Made by a program: the position numbers and the translations under genes
In this document: positions 31,546 through 46,500 of the stretch, one piece after another
How the letters are laid out: the number at the start of each line of letters is the position of its first letter
How positions within the stretch are numbered: the first letter of the stretch is position 1
Source: Cyanoderma ruficeps
Lineage: Eukaryota > Chordata > Aves > Passeriformes > Timaliidae
Direction of reading: 5' to 3'
Assembly (NCBI GenBank): GCA_008694505.1
Contig: VZDJ01000061.1
Span: 290,346-354,345 of the forward strand
Length of the DNA: 64,000 nucleotides
Notes under the pieces: model-generated
What the model was told of the DNA's origin: nothing
Database searches by the model: none
What the model saw: only the letters and a program-made list of their open reading frames with translations

Positions 31546-34500
31546 GTGAGTGAGGAGCTCCCGGGAAAGCCCCGGCCCTGCCCGCGGCGCCGCGGAGCCT
31601 CCCGTGTGATGCGCCGGGGGTCGCGGGGTGCGAGAGGGGCTCTGGAGTGGCGGCGCTGCGATGAACGAGGCTGCGGGGTCTGTCTGAGAGGACTGCGGGA
31701 GGAAGGAAGGGCCCGGCCCGGGCCGGGGTTGTGTCTGAGCGGAAGGAGCGCTGGAAGCATCATCTCTGCGGAGACCCCCCGACGAACCCCGGGGAGACCC
31801 TCCGGAGAGCCCTTCACCTGTCGGGGCTGGGTGACCTCGCCTCCTCTCCTCCCTCGGGAGTGTTTTTTTTCCTTGTGGCCCCTTTTCCGTCGCTCCCGAG
31901 CTGAGGATGCGGAGTGGGAGTGAGAGACCCCGGGACAGCCGGTTCTGGGGCGGGGGAGTCGCAGGAACTTTGGGCACAATAACGAAGGCAAACCCTGTGT
32001 TATTCCCACTTTCTGAATAAGTTCTTTTGCCATAATCGGTTCAGAGCATGCGCTTTCTGCTGGTGGGTTTTTTTTTTTCCCTTGTTGTTTCCTTTTTTGC
32101 ATGGGGTTTGTCTTTGTTCCCCGGCGTTTAAAATGCTGCTCTGGGTACAGCTTTGTTGTGAATCTCCCTTGTGAAGCCGGAGGGCGAGGGATGAAGCTGA
32201 GGAGGAGGGGGAAGGTTGCAGAGCAGGTAGCTCAGATTTGCATCGTTTTAATTTTCCTCCCTGCATCAGGGTACGGAACTTGATGCCAAAATCAGTGGCT
32301 TCTCAAGAGGGTTCACTGCATGGCTGGAATACCCAGAGAATCAGAGTTGCAAGGGACCCTACGAGGATCATCGCTGTCTCTCTTAGCATTAAAAATTAAG
32401 AAAAAAATCAACTTACAGGCACGTCTTTTCTTGCTCTGTTTATCCCAGAGCCCACAGTGCATAAAAGAGACTTTATTGACTCTTTGGAGATGAGGAATTC
32501 GCTCGCAGGGCTGAGCTGGGGGCTGCCAGCCCCCGCTGCCCACGCTGGCACTCGGGGCTTTGCCAGCAGAAAAGGGCATGGCACTGCTTTCCCAACACAG
32601 CTGGGCTGGAGCTAAACCCCTGGTCTTGGCTGGTTTTGTTAACTCTTTTCCAGATAAACTTTCCGCAGACATTTAACTAAAGCGATAAAACTTTTATCTG
32701 GTGTTTGGTTTTGGGGACTCCGTGATAACAAAGAATGAGGAATGGTGGTGTTGCTCAAAATGTAACATTACGTAGGTTTTGGAAGGAATTTGTTGAATGT
32801 TTTAAGCATTTTCTTGGGTTTTCTGAAGTTCGTTTCGTGTGGCACTGAAAGTTGTGATTTGACCCTGTGATAGATTGTACTGCAAACTTAAAAATAAATG
32901 ATCTCTGTTGCTGGACTGGCTGCTGTGACATCCCACTAATCTTTAATAAGCTGCTCCAAAAGCTTCAACTTTGGTGCTGCACAGTGAAGTTTTGTGGGTT
33001 ATGTAAGTAATTCTCTGAATATTAAATCCACTGCCCCTTTGTGGGTTTAATACTCGGATTTCTTAATATGCATATCAAGGATTTGCTTGTGCAAATCACT
33101 TTTTCTGTCAAAAAAACCCACGAGTGCAGAGAATTTTGGGTGACTGCGTCCCCGAGCCTCTTGGGAACATATTTCAGGGGATGTTGTTGCTGAGATAACT
33201 GAGCTGTGGGAAGGGGGAGTGAGGTAATGTCATTGTGGAGTTCTTGAAAAATACGCCCTAGTTTGAGGCTTAAGCTGAGGGATTTTGAGGCCTGTGTGTG
33301 CATTGTTCAGCTGAATATAACCATGGGCTGTTGACAGTAAACAATATTGAATGGAAGCATTTTATTAAAAATGGCAGCAGGGCTCCATGTGCAACTGCTC
33401 AGTTGTTGCTCAGATAAGAACACTCGATCCTTTTTTTCCCACCCCCTTGTTACAGCTTCAATTGTCTCTGGGCTCGGCCGTTGACTGTGTGTGAATATTT
33501 CTGTCAGGTTTTTGGGGTTTTTTTTGCGTAGGAACACCTCATTTTTGGGAGAGGAGAGGAGCTGCTGGAGCAGCTCAGGGTCCCTGAGAGAAGGAGCTGG
33601 AGGTGTCTCTGTCCTTGATGGACAATGTGACAGTGGGGAGTACCTGGCTCCAGGGGCTGGGAGCACAAACACTTTTATCCCGAGCCTTGCAGTGAGTCTC
33701 ATCCAGCCATTTGTTACAGCTAACCACCACAGAGCAGAGAATTTATAACAAAAAAGGTGTGTGGGGGGGTGGAAATATAATATTAAAACCTTATCTGACG
33801 TGGTGGTGGTGGAAGGTGCTGCGTCAGCAAGCAGGATGCAAAGTGGAGCAGGATTACTTTAATGTACGCTGGAAATAGAAATCAGAGTTTGCAGTGATGA
33901 GCCAGGAGAGTTTCTTAAGGAACAATCTGTGCAGACGGAGCAACAGGACTAATTATACCTCTGGATTATTCCTCACTGAGCCTTGTGGTCAGCACGGAAG
34001 TAACAGTCATCCCATCCCTGAGTGCAGTGAAAACGTCTGAGCAAAGGTGTGGGACGTGTTTCAGGAAACATTAATTGCTCATTAATCAACAGAAATTGCG
34101 TCTCACTCTGTGTCTTGGGCCCCGGTGATGGGTTTGAGACCAGCTCGTTCATTTCTAAGTGGGCATAAGAGTTCCTTGTCTTCTGTCAATGTGAAAAGAA
34201 TTAAACCTGCAGCTGAACTTGGGGAGACCTTGCATTCCCATTTGGTGTTGAGACCTCTGAGGAAGAATGTTCAAGTAACAATAACATGTATCAGCTGAGA
34301 ATTGGGTCATGGAGCTGTGGGAGACCTGGAAGCTGCTCATTACTCGTGTTTTCCTTCTTTTCTCACTTTTGGGATATTTTTCTATCTGGTGCTTTTTCTT
34401 AATCTGTCAGTAACGCCCACATTATGCATCACTAATGATGGGAAGGGCTTCGTGTTTACATCTGTTTCTGTTTGATGAGTGAAAGTGCCAGGGATATTAA

Positions 34501-37500
34501 CTTTAAAGAGGACTTTTCACCCCGTTTTCACACGTCTGTGAGTATGGGAGCTCAGTCTCACCTTTGGGTTGAGCTGCAGCGCTGAGTGAAGGTGATTTTG
34601 GGTCTATCACATCCATGCTATTCCTTAGAATATTCCCAATGTGTGCTGAAGGATGCACAGAGCAATTTAGAAGTCTGAATTCATCCCCTGTTCGCTGAAA
34701 AATGTTAATATTAAAGCACTTCACCACTGGGCTTGGGTGTTTTTACACCTTGGGTGCAACATTCCAGCAGCTCCTCTCACATCAACCTCACTCCAGCTGT
34801 TAATGGAGCTGGGAAACTCTGGGATATCCAAACTCAAAGGCTCTAATTAGGCACGTTCAGAGGATTTGTTTCATCCAGGGCACTGCCTGGTGTGGGGAGC
34901 TGTGTTCTCCTGGAGGTCAGAGCTCTGGCTGTGACAGCAGCACAGCCCCACTGCGGGGGCCCAGCCTGGCTCTGCAGGGGTTAAACACCCCCATAAAGAG
35001 CTGATTTGGCTGCAGGGTTTGTGTCACTGCAGTCCCTGTCTGGCCTGATGATTCTAACCAGTAAAGGGCTGTCCCTGGAGAGATACCTGAACGTCCAGGG
35101 GAAATTCCACCTCGTAGTAAGGAGGAACTCCTGTGAGTAGCTCAGTCCTTGGACGTCATTGCAGCCACTTTTGGGTTCTGTGACAGGGTTACCACGTCCT
35201 CCCTCCTGCCTAGTGGGCAGAAGGAGCTGGTTTCTGTTTGCTTCCCTGGGTAAACACACGTTTGCTGTCTGGTCTGTGACTCTGGGTGGGTGTTTTCTCT
35301 GTGAATGGCTCCCTGCACCCGGGTTTGTTCCTCTTGGAGCTGATTGTCTCTCGCTGGAGAGCTGAGGCTCTGCCTGCAGAGCAAAGCTTTGTCCGAGGGT
35401 TTTCAGAGGAAACAGAAGGATGGTGGCATGTATGGAAAAAGGAGTATCAGCAAAACAGTGGAAAGTCAGGGCTGAAGGCCAGCCAAGGAGGATAGAACCT
35501 TACTGGAAGAAAACGTGTTGACTCAAGCTAGTGGGTAAAGCCTTTATTTTGTTTGGCTTGGAAACTTCTTAGGGAATCAGGGTATTTCTCTGATCTTTTA
35601 AAAATTGTGTGTTTCAGGTTGCAATCTTTGATTGCCAGGCGCCTGTCAAAGTAGGTGAGGACCTTTTTTTTATAGATTAAGCAGCTGAAGCACAGAATTT
35701 AAATTACAGAGTCAAAGGAAGTAATTGTCTGAGTAGGGACTGGCTGTATGGATTGTGCTGAGTGAGCAGAAAGGTTTCACTTCACTTTCTTCCCCCACTC
35801 GGAGAGGAACTGTGGGCAAAGCACAAGAAAAGGTTGAAGAAGAGCTTTATAAACATGAGCGAGTTGGATCTGATCAGCCTGTAGCTAACAGGACTTACAG
35901 GTGGTTTTTGTGCATTTATGCAGCATCTCACCCACAAGCCTTGCATTAGGCAAAACCAGCACTGGGAAAGCTTTAATGTTGCTTCCTTAATTTACCTGCA
36001 GGATTGGCAGCAGGTGGGTCCCAAATCTGCTGAGAAATCTGTGCAGGGCTTTGACACAGTCTCTGTGTGCAGCCAGTGCAGGTAGACTTTGAGAGCCTTG
36101 AAAAGCCTAAAACCCTCCTGGAGCTGTCACAGGCTTGGGATCATCCAGCCTTGGTTGGCTCTGCAAAAATCCCAATAAAGATCCCTCATCTGCTTTCTTT
36201 GTGGATGAAATTCCATTTTCTTTAGCTTTACAGCCCAGGAAAAAGTGATGTAAGCGTGGAGCACATGGATTCCGTGCAGTGTCTGTATTACAGGAAAAGG
36301 AAATCCAGCTCCAGCCGTGACCAGGAGGAGCAAAGTACCAGATCTGTCACCAGTGCAGCAAACAGAAGGTCCACGAGATGATCACAGGCTTCTGCTCTGC
36401 AGATGGTCAGAGCAGAATGATTTAAGTGATTAATGGTTTGGAGAGAGGGAGTTAAACACAAATACTGGAAGAAATATTTTGGCTACTGCGAGTGGGAGTC
36501 GGGTTTAGTTGGTACATGATTGAGGCATGTAAACATGGGGAAGAGGAGGGAGGTTTTTTGGAGCATCCAGACTGGAATCATAAAAAACAACCAGGAAGGT
36601 TAAAGAATGTGCATATTTTTTTTGCATTGTCCCTTTTATACTTAGGAAATGAGGAGCGAGTTTGGGGCTCTTTTTAAAAGCTGCAGCTCTGACCCTTTGC
36701 CTTGGGGAGAGGAGGAAATCAGAGGCTTTTAAAGAGAGTCCTGCACCTCCTCCCTGGTTGCTGGAGTTAGAACCACTTTCCTCAGCTGGGTGGAGGGGAC
36801 ATCTGTGGATTCCCAGTGTGGATTTTGTGGCTGCTGGTCCTTCCAGGCTGGGTGACATTTGCCATTCCAGCTGGATGCTGGAGCTGGGAACGTTCACCAG
36901 CCCCGTTGGCCCCGGCACAGCTGCGCCGAAGCCGCGTTTGGGGTTTGCCGTGGTGTCCTAGATAACTGATCTCCAGTTTGCTATTTTAAATTCCCTAGCA
37001 TGAAATATTGAGTAGGAAATGTGATGGGTGGCAGAGGAGCTGCACGGAGCTGCTGCTCTTCCCAACATACGGCTCTTCCCAGCGTGCAGCAATCCTCGGA
37101 GCTCCGCAGGGATGCGCACGCAGAGCCCCCCTCGTGCTTCTGCTTCCATCAGTGCTGTTGTGGAAAGGTGATGGCTCCTTCCTGATTCCCTCCCTCTGAT
37201 CAGCGTTTGCCATGAAATCTTCTGTCCTCTGGATTTATCGTGTTTATTCAGTGGCAAGTTTCAGGAGCCAAAGAGTGAACTCATGGCGAGGGTTCCCGAG
37301 GGATGGGCAGAAGCTGGAGAGTTCCTGTTTGCATTTCTTTCAAATACAATGTGCAGATAATTTCTTAGGATGGTTTTCTTTAAACCATGTGTCTCAGTTA
37401 TAAAAAGCATTTCCTGAATCTCTCGGTGAGTTGCTCAGTTGCTTTTTTGGACACGGATTCATAGAGAGAGGAATTGAAGCATTTCTCTCCGTTGAGGCTG

Positions 37501-40500
37501 ATTCAATCCAAAATTCTTTTGGAGAGCTTGTGAAATCAGGGACGAGTCATCAGGCCAGGATGTCTCGTTCTATTAATTAGAATGGAAGACTCTTAGATTT
37601 GCACCGTGTCTGAGGAAACAGTGATTTATAGCTGACGGATGCTCTGCAGGCAGCAGCATTCCATCTGCTACATGAATTTTTCCCCTTGCGTTTCATGAAA
37701 AGCCTTGGGAAAAGCCTCACACCTGTATTTCTCATCTCGAATCGCACACTGGGTTGTTACTCTCATCTGATATTTGGAGCAAAATGCCTGTTTCCATCAG
37801 TTTGTGTTCTTTTCAAACTTCAAAGCCGAGAGTTTGTGAAACACCACATGAAGTAAACACAGGCAGGACGTAAGTTTAAATTACCCTGATGTAATACCAA
37901 AGATAGTAATGTAATAGTAACATCACTTTCCTCGCTGTGAGCAATCACCTTCTTTTATTTAGTGTAACTTGAGCTGATAAAAAGAAAAAGGAAAAAAACC
38001 AAAAACCATGTAAAAGTTTTAGCCCTTCTCTGCCAACATAAACTCTTTCTAATTCTTGTTGACTTGAGAACTGCTGATGCAAACTAGGTCTTCCTGGCCT
38101 CTGAATTCCACAGGGATGGGAACCCCCAGAGCCTACGGGGCATCCATTAATACATTTTGTGGAGCCAGGATTCCAGTCCCTGCCTGAACGATCAGGAATT
38201 GTTCCCCGGCAATCAGGCAACCCCGCGTTCACCAGCTTCATATCCCTAGGGAGCAAAAAAACAACCGGGAGAATTGTATCCCTGCCTGATAAAATTAGGT
38301 CTCCTGTAATCTCCCTCGGAACAGCAGGATGGCTGGCTGCCTTGAAAAACATATGTTTTAATGCAGGAATAATGCATTCCATTGGGGATGGCTGTAGCCG
38401 TGGGAGCTGGGTGACTGAGTGCGTGGAGCGCTCCCATTTCGCCTCTGGGATCAGGACTCGTGTCAAACAGCAGCTCTAAAGTGCAGCCGTGGAAAAAGGG
38501 ATTGTTTGGGGATGGGTTTTTTCCTGTCTTCTGCTCTTAGGAGGGATGGTGACTTTGTCCTAAAGGAGTTGGACAAGTGAGCCCTTTATTGGAGGTAAAA
38601 TATAAACTGCAAAGCTGACTCGGTGTTTGTATTCCTGGGTTTGAGCTCGCTGCACTGAGAAATTTACTGGGGAATAGCAGCACTGGCGTTCCTCTAATGT
38701 AAATTTATAATTCATTTCTCTGAGAGCACCACAGGTAACTTTTGGAGAGGTTCTGCTTTATCCCCTTCCCTCCTGCACGCAGGGGAACATCCAACACACA
38801 CCAGATGCTGCCTGTGTAGGACGAGGAGGATTTTGGAACTGTGAGGTTTGGAGCGTACGAGTAAAATAAGTTCTGATGGGACATTTGGTTGGCCAGAAAT
38901 CGGAAGGATGTGATCAAAGCTTGGATGATACAGCAGAAAAGGTCGAGGGCTGAAAGATTTGATTTCAGGCCCTGTCCCTGTGTGTGATTCCAGCAAGGAC
39001 AGTGCTTGAAGGAGGTTTTATGTTTCCTGCTGTCCCACCCTCACCTTTAATGAACCAGCTCTTCATTTCGGGTGCTAATTAACCAAGAGGAGCCATTTCA
39101 GTTTGAGGCACCTTTTCTGGAAATGCTGTGATTTGCTCCCTGAGAGCAGCAGCAGCAGCAGAGCACACCAGGGATGATGGCCTGGTACTCCTGCTTGCTT
39201 TTGCCTGGTGGTTGCACCTCCATCATCAACTTTCCCTGTAATTTTAAGTGTGCACTTCTCTGGAAACACTGACCCAGCCAAAAGAAGCCCCGAGGAGGGG
39301 ATGGAGGCTTTGAAATTTTGTGCTCCCTTTTCTAGCGAGAGGTAAGAGCAGAGTTCACAGCTCCAAGGTCACTTTGGGCCTTGGTGGTGTGAGGAGGGTG
39401 AGGGCTGGCCATTCCTGCTCTGACATTCCTGCTCACCGTGTGCATTGTCACCGGGGTGAGGACAAGGAGAGTTCCTCCGAGTTGACACTGGCAGATTCCA
39501 GGCTGTGATTATTCACCCCGTGATGGAGAGTGGGGTCAGGGAGTCAGGTGATGGGAGCAGGAGATAAAAATCCCTGCTCCTCGCTGGTGGTGGGAGAGAC
39601 TAAACAGATCTGCAGTCATTAAACCGTGCTGCCCTTTTTTCTTCTTTAATTGAATACAAGCGGAAAGTGCCAATTAAAGGTGCTCCATTTCTGGCGTTCA
39701 GGAGATTGCTGTGTGTCCCGTGGGGTGTTGGAGCAAGGTCCTGATGGCATTTGGGGGAGGGCTGCTCGTGGTGTGTGATGAGGAAGGAGAGAAATTTGCT
39801 TTTTACAGCTCCTGCAGCGTCTCCAGGCTGGAGGAAAGCACCTCTGTGCTGGTTTTTTTCTGTTGTGTGTCCTCAGGAGCTGCAGCCCAGGTTTCATAAC
39901 AAAGCCCTTGGCAGCAGCTTTGGCTCAGGTTGCTCTCACCTTTTGGCATCTCACTCTTTCCATCTCAGGGAGGGAGCTCAGGTGCCCCAGCTCCACCAAA
40001 AGCCGTGAACTTTGGCAAACCAGAGAGGGCACGGGATGAAACTTTCAGCAATCTAAACTCTTAAGAAAAAACCCAACCTTTTGCTGTGGTTTAGGTTTCA
40101 CGAGGAGCGAAATAATCAAATTATAAATTATTTTGAGACAGGTTTTTGGGGCTTTTGTGTCAATCCTAACAAAATGCTGAACACTGAAAGCCCCTTGTGT
40201 TACAGAGAGGAGATCTCCGAATGGCCAAGTGCTCCTTTTTTGAGACTGAGACCTGTGTTTATTCTTAGGGCAGAAACCTTTAAGCGATCCCTTGTGGATT
40301 AAAAAAAAAAAGAACAATTCTTATTGTAATTGGAATGAAAAACCTCCATTCTTACGCAATTTGGGGTTGGAAGTTGGCTCAGTGAAAAGGGGGAAGTATT
40401 GTTATTTTGAGTTCCTGAGCAGGAAAAGGGGGGAGATGCACAGGGGTGAGGTGAGCAGGACACAGAGCCGGGGACATCAGACCCCCCTGGCTGAGGGGAT

Positions 40501-43500
40501 GTTGTCACCCACGCTGTGACATGTGCAATCTGATTATTAATGAGTGGATATCTCCCCTTGCTGCAGGTTCAGGAAGGTTTTTCCATGATGGTGATGGTCA
40601 GGTTTGGTCAGACATGATATAAACCCGCTGTGTTTGTGGGATTTCTCCTCTCTGCTTTAAATTTTCAAGTCCTCCTTGGAAATGTCCTGATTCTAAAAAG
40701 TCGTGTGGTGCAGAAAGAAGTCATTTACTGAATCCCAAATAGGGAGAATTGTGGATGAAGGCGAAGCAAATGAGTCAGATATAAATAATCCTATTATGTC
40801 TTGGCTGCAGCCACACCTAGAAACCTTGAGCAAACATTTCTGTGTAGTTATTCCTGTGTTTGATACACTTTAACTTGTTAAGTCCTGTTTTAAAATTGCA
40901 GCATGTAAAAATTGTGTAGGGCCAGTTGCCATTAGTGTTAAGGACTTGGGAACATTATTTTAGTCATTTTGACCAGAAGCACAGAGACCTGAGTTAATTT
41001 GCTCTCATATTTCCCCAAAATCAGAAAAAAATCTATAACCCTGAGCTGCTGTTGCCTTGGAAGGCTTTCAAGGCAGTTCTTTTTGCAGTAGGCCTCCAAA
41101 AAAAAAAAAATCTCTGGCGAGAAGAGCAAACAGGAAGATGTAATCACCCTTTGCCTTTTGTGCATCAAATCCTTGTTCACTGGACAGAGCTTTGGTAAAA
41201 CACTTTTAGAAGTAGCTGCTTGTAGCATGGAAGCTGTAAGGAAGCAGCAAAGGTGATGTTTTCTCTTTCTCACCTTGCACACATTTAATTTGATTCAGCA
41301 AAGCACAAGGGAGGGAGGCACAAAATAAGGGGATGATGGTCATAAAAGTTCTCCAGGATGCCAGAACTTGGCCTCTTCTCCTAGAAAAGTAATTGCTTGT
41401 TTGTGTTCTCTTGTTTAAAATGACAGAAGACCTTCCTGGGGCTGTTTAAAATGACAGAGCAAGTGAAATGATGTGAGCAGGGAGGTGTTGTATGGCACTG
41501 CAGGGTCCTCTTCCAGCAGAGACACAATGATTTGGGCAGAAGGATAAAAGGAGAGTGTTGGCTGGAGAGCTGGAGAAGGAGAAAATGGTCTTCTCGGAGA
41601 GCTGAAATTTGGCTTCAGGTTATGGAGGATCTGACCCTGGTGTGGCTTTCTGGTGCTCCCACCCTCCAAAGTGGCAACCTCGGGGCTGTGCTGGTACAGC
41701 TGCTCCTGAGTTTGGGTGCAGGACCTCCAAGGGGCAAAGAAATTCACATTATTGCAGTGGAATCCTTGACACCAGGAGAGGAGTCTGTAAAATAGTCCAA
41801 GAAAGGGAGAAGGAAAGGAATTAGCGATGTAGAGAGAGGCCTGGGAAACGTCAGAGCTGGTTTTTCTATAGTTCTGCTGTCAGGAAGAGCTATTTCAGAA
41901 TAGTTTTCCGTGGGTGAAGTGTGACAAGAAGTCCCCAAGAGGTGCTGTCACATCGGGGTAAGCTCGCAGTTGTTGGATTGTTTCCACCATTCCAAGGGAT
42001 TGTTTGAAGCTGTTTGGTGGATTCTTAGTTGAAAGGTGCATTTCTGCTCCTTCAGCACATTCTGCCCCGAGCACTTGCAGACAGATCTGTGTCTCAACTC
42101 ACTAAACCAGTTAATGGTGGAGCTCTGGGCACGTTGTCTGCTGTCTCCTGTGACACTGTGTTGGGCATGTCAACGAAACCCTGCTGCCTGTTCCTCACCG
42201 AGGGGAAAAGCTGACTCGGGTTTCCTGTGCTGTCCTTTCCCTCTGATTGTGCAGGGTGGGAATTCAAAGCCTACCCACGTTATCTGTGGATGGAAGCACA
42301 TCTGAGGAGGAGGAAGGCAGCAAGGCCAGGCAATGAGCCAATTGCTCCGAGCCTTTGTTAGAGACTAAAGGAAACCTGTGTCCTTTTAGGTGCTGGTGCA
42401 TCCCCAGGGCCTTCCTTGGCCTCTCTGGGAAGGAGGTGAAGGCAGTTTTTGGAAGTGATCACACACTTCTGCATGTCAGCGTCCATTAGACCCTGCTGGA
42501 GTTTGAATTTGAAGATCTCGTGTTGAATTCTCAGGGTTTTCCTCCAGCAGATCTGTCAGGAGGGCGCTGAGCCTGTCTATTGAAACCAGACCATGGGGAA
42601 GGATCTGGGTGGAACTGGTCCCTTAGAGACCGTCTGGGGCCCACGTGTGACTTCCCTCTGCTCAGGATAAAGCATATCTGCTCAGGACAAGTCTCCAGTG
42701 GTCAGGCTCCCTTAGCTCTGGGGAAGGTGCCTCTGAGATGTCCTGGTTTCTCCAGGTGATAAATTCCTCATTCTCAGCTTGCTGCGTGCAGAAATAAAAA
42801 GGAGAGACAAGCTCAAGGATCAAAATAAACGTCAATTTTAAACAAGTGCAACCAAGCAAATTAAAAGTGGGCAAGTTTTCATGTTGGGATCTTTACCGTT
42901 CCTTTTCCTCTGCATGAAAAGAAGATTTTGGAGTGATTTATGGCTGCCATGCCAGGCTTCTCAGCATTGTAGGGCACCGTCTGTCAGTTGAGTGGTTGAT
43001 TTTGACAGGCTGCACTTCTGGGCCAGGGCTTTTTTTTTTTTTTTTCCTCCTTTCNTTTGGTTCCTCCTTTCGGAGCTTTTAACATGAAATATTCAATCCT
43101 GCCTCTTCTCAGCACAGCTGATTCAGGTATCAGACTTCAGAGAACCGTGAGCACAGTGTTGTGTCATGAGCACATCCTGCATTTGTGGCTTCTGGGTGGT
43201 TGTGTGTTTTCATGGAGTTGGGGGCCGCCCACCCGTGACCTGGCAGTCCTAGGGGGAGTTTGGTTGTGTCTTCCTCCTGCAGGATTAGGGCTGGAGGAAA
43301 CAGCTCTCCAGAGTTTTCTGGGCATATCTGAAACAGCCTGCAGGAGATTTTATGGATGCTCAGACTGGCTGTCCCTGCAGGTCAGCATTGTGTTCCGTAG
43401 GAAGATCTCAGGAATTTATTTTGTTTCTGTGGTTTTTTTATACAGGTCTGTGTTGTGCTTGTAGAATCCCAGTGCTAAGAAAGAATTAATCCTGTTGTGC

Positions 43501-46500
43501 AAGAGATGTTGGCGAGAAGTGCTTGTTTTATTTCCCAAACATCATCGTTTCCCTTGAAAACATCTCATTGAGAGACTGTTAACGTGGCGTGGGGTGAATT
43601 TCACTTCTGTGAAACACACAGAGTCAGCAGAGAAGTCTTGGAGAACAAATTGGAGGGCAGTGATCCAACCCAGAGCTGTGTCCGCTGTCCTTCTCTTTCG
43701 GAGTTTTTTTTTTTTTCTTTGCTTAATTGCAGATTTTCTATTTGGATGTTAATCCTTTCGTTTCTCTTTCTTGGCAGAATATCTCGTCTTAAATTATTAC
43801 TGTCAACACGTCCTTAGCCCTTCCTGCCCCTCCACCCCCTAATTGTGAGTGCTTTGCCTCGCTGTAAAAGGCCATGGTGTTTGCAGCTGAAGGCAAAGCC
43901 TGCTATGAATATCATATTTTATCCAAAAGACACAAGCAGCTCACCCATTAATATTATTACGTTGACACTCTAGTTTTATAAACAGTGGAATGTTCTGTGG
44001 AATGGTTGTTATCCAGTGATTATGGCTCCATTAGGCACAGGAACAGATGGTTCCTGTCCAAGTGCTTTTTATGTTGTCGTTTCTAGCTGGAATAAAAGGG
44101 AATGTTGGATTTTCATCTCTTCAGTGGTGAGGCTGGAAAGGTCACACAGGCTGTGGTGGAGGAACTCGTATTAAAGTGAGGCTGAGAGACAAAGTAAGAA
44201 GTGAATTAACCTATGGAATCATGGAATAGTTTGGGTTGGAAGGGGCCTTAAAGCTCATCTGACACCGCCCTGCTGCCGTGGACACCTTCCACTGTCCCTG
44301 GTTGCTCCAAGCCCCTTCCAGCCTGGCCTTGGGGACTTGCAGGGGTGGGGAATGATGTGGAATAGATTGGAGCAGGGCAGAGCACACGGATGCTGGAATG
44401 GGTTGTAGGTCAGTGGAGCAAGGCTGCAATTAGGATGATCCTCAGATGGGCAAACCGCAGTTGTTCTGTGGGATCTCCAGGTTCAGAAGAGGTGGAGCTC
44501 CTGCAGTGATGGAGAGGGAGGGGTCTGGAAAATCTCTGCCTTCCTCAGCAGCCTAAGCAGAGGTGGAATTAGGCCACAGATGTCCAGGAACTGTGCCAGG
44601 GTCACACTGTGGAGCTGAAGCAGCAGCAGCAGCTTTGCCCGGTGCTCCTGTGTCCATCCCTGGCCTCCATCCTGCCTTTTCCATCAGGCTGGATGTGGAA
44701 TTGAAGACCTTGGCGTCCCCACAAATGACTGACAAGTCTTAATTTCACACCCTCCGCAATTCCTTGCTTTTTCAGGTCATGCATTTGTTATGTTTTGTCT
44801 CTTTTTTTGTAGGTTTGGGGTTTTTCTTGGACATTTCAGAGTTGTGTATTGCGTTCTGCTCTGTCCATGCCTAGAGAGAATTTAGCTGGCAGGAACTTTT
44901 CTTGTTGTGAGAACCAGAGAGTTCAAAGTTGGGCTTCTGTTTTCAGTAAGTTGGAAAATTGACCTGTCTTTTTGCATAGTAATAAACCCAAGCTAATTCC
45001 GTAGAATTAAGTGCTAATGAGGAATAAGGCAATAAAGTTTAGTTTGTTATTGAAAGTAATTCTACTTCCACCTTGGAGGGACATTGGCTATTGCTGAGAG
45101 AAACTGCACAGTCACCTTTACTTGAAATTTAATGCAGAAAGGAAAATTAAAATATGATCTCACTCTCATTAAAATTAAGTAATTGATGTCATCATTCAAT
45201 TACAAGATTTTTTTAGGAGCTTCCTACGACTCTTTTCAGGTTGTTATGAAAACCTGACCGACCAGGGATCCTTAAATTGGAGGAAATGGGGGGTAGTTCT
45301 CTGTTAGGTAACAGAGAGGTAAGGGAGCATCTCAGGAAAATCCCCAAGTGGCAAACTCAACCCTGAACTCCTGAAGGCAGAGCCACCAGTGTCCTTCTCC
45401 TTCATGGAGATTCCAGCTCAGCCTCACAGATTGCAGGAAATCTTTCATCTCTTGCTCTGGGCTAAAAAGAGACGGAGTGGCAAAGGAGACTTTGGGCTTT
45501 TGTGCTGGCTTCATCATTTTCCGAGTATGAATATTTAATTTAGGCTTCTTAAGGCTTTTAGCAGATTTATCAGGCTGCTTCCTGTGGTAGTGTATGTGAG
45601 GACAACTGGAATGAGCATTTGGATTCGCTTACGGTACGGGAGTAAGGTTTATTTGTTTTGATTTATTACTGAAATACTTTTCAGAAGCTCATCTTGTTCT
45701 GTGAGTGACTTCCCCATAATCTTAACCAGAAAACAGAACCAGCAGTTCTTACTTCTCCAGTGCCAAACAGCGTTTTGGTGACCATGTCCAGCTTTTACTT
45801 TGTTAGGGCTGAAATCTGTTTGTGCTGCCGGCTTGTGATTAGAAGTTTATATAAATCGTTTTGGACCCGTTTTTACAACAGGTTTGATCTTGGAGAGATT
45901 GCCCCTTGTTAGTGCACATCCACCGTGGAATTGGTGCCCGTTATTAGACATGAAGCTCCTTCTTTTCCAAATTCAAGACATTCTGGTCAAGTGAAGAGTG
46001 CAGGACATGAGGGCAGGTCTGGTTGTCTTTCAGCACATGGGAGCCTCTTTTAGTTTTTGTCAAGTTGCTGACTGTGTGCTCTTAAATAATCCTGCTGATT
46101 TCTCTGTGCTTCCTTCCCTCTACAAGGGAGACATTTGAGAAATCAGTTTATTTAAATTGGAAGAGGAGATTTTGCACCCTGAAAGAGGCAATGACAGAAA
46201 AATTCTCTGTCAGAAGTAGCTGTGGATTTGGAGACGGCTGGTGAAAAAGATCTTTTTTACTTTTAGGCCTGTTTATTTTGGTTTTGAGGTCCACTGGTGT
46301 CAGCGTGGAAGGGGTATCTGTCCTCCCAGTTTTGTGAAAATACGTTTTGACAGTGATGTACCAATAGAAGGCAAGAAAATTCCATGTGTGAGGCTGTTAG
46401 TGATTGGAACAACAGAAATATTGGGGTGATATCACAATACCCTGCGTAACAAGGGCAGTACATTGACTGTTCCTTCTCTTTAGGGTAAAAGGACTTTTCT

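Larger units (their letters stand above)
30600..31860. promoter_or_regulatory. DIP2B: CpG-island promoter of DIP2B
   Basis: A GC- and CpG-rich block around DIP2B exon 1. It contains a G-rich minisatellite upstream, then a denser CpG core at about 31290-31560 with an E-box and the start codon. No TATA box is evident. Confidence 0.8.

Noticed and set aside
30460..31977. A 505-codon open frame on the minus strand and a 353-codon frame on the plus strand across the DIP2B promoter
   Set aside because: They arise from the stop-free G-rich minisatellite and CpG island. The translations are repeat-driven Pro/Arg/Gly sequence, both strands are open at once, and they overlap the real DIP2B exon 1.
43081..43130. 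Possible 14-nt exon after a pyrimidine tract in DIP2B intron 1
   Set aside because: Its length is not a multiple of three, the donor GTATCA is weak, and it would break the DIP2B frame.
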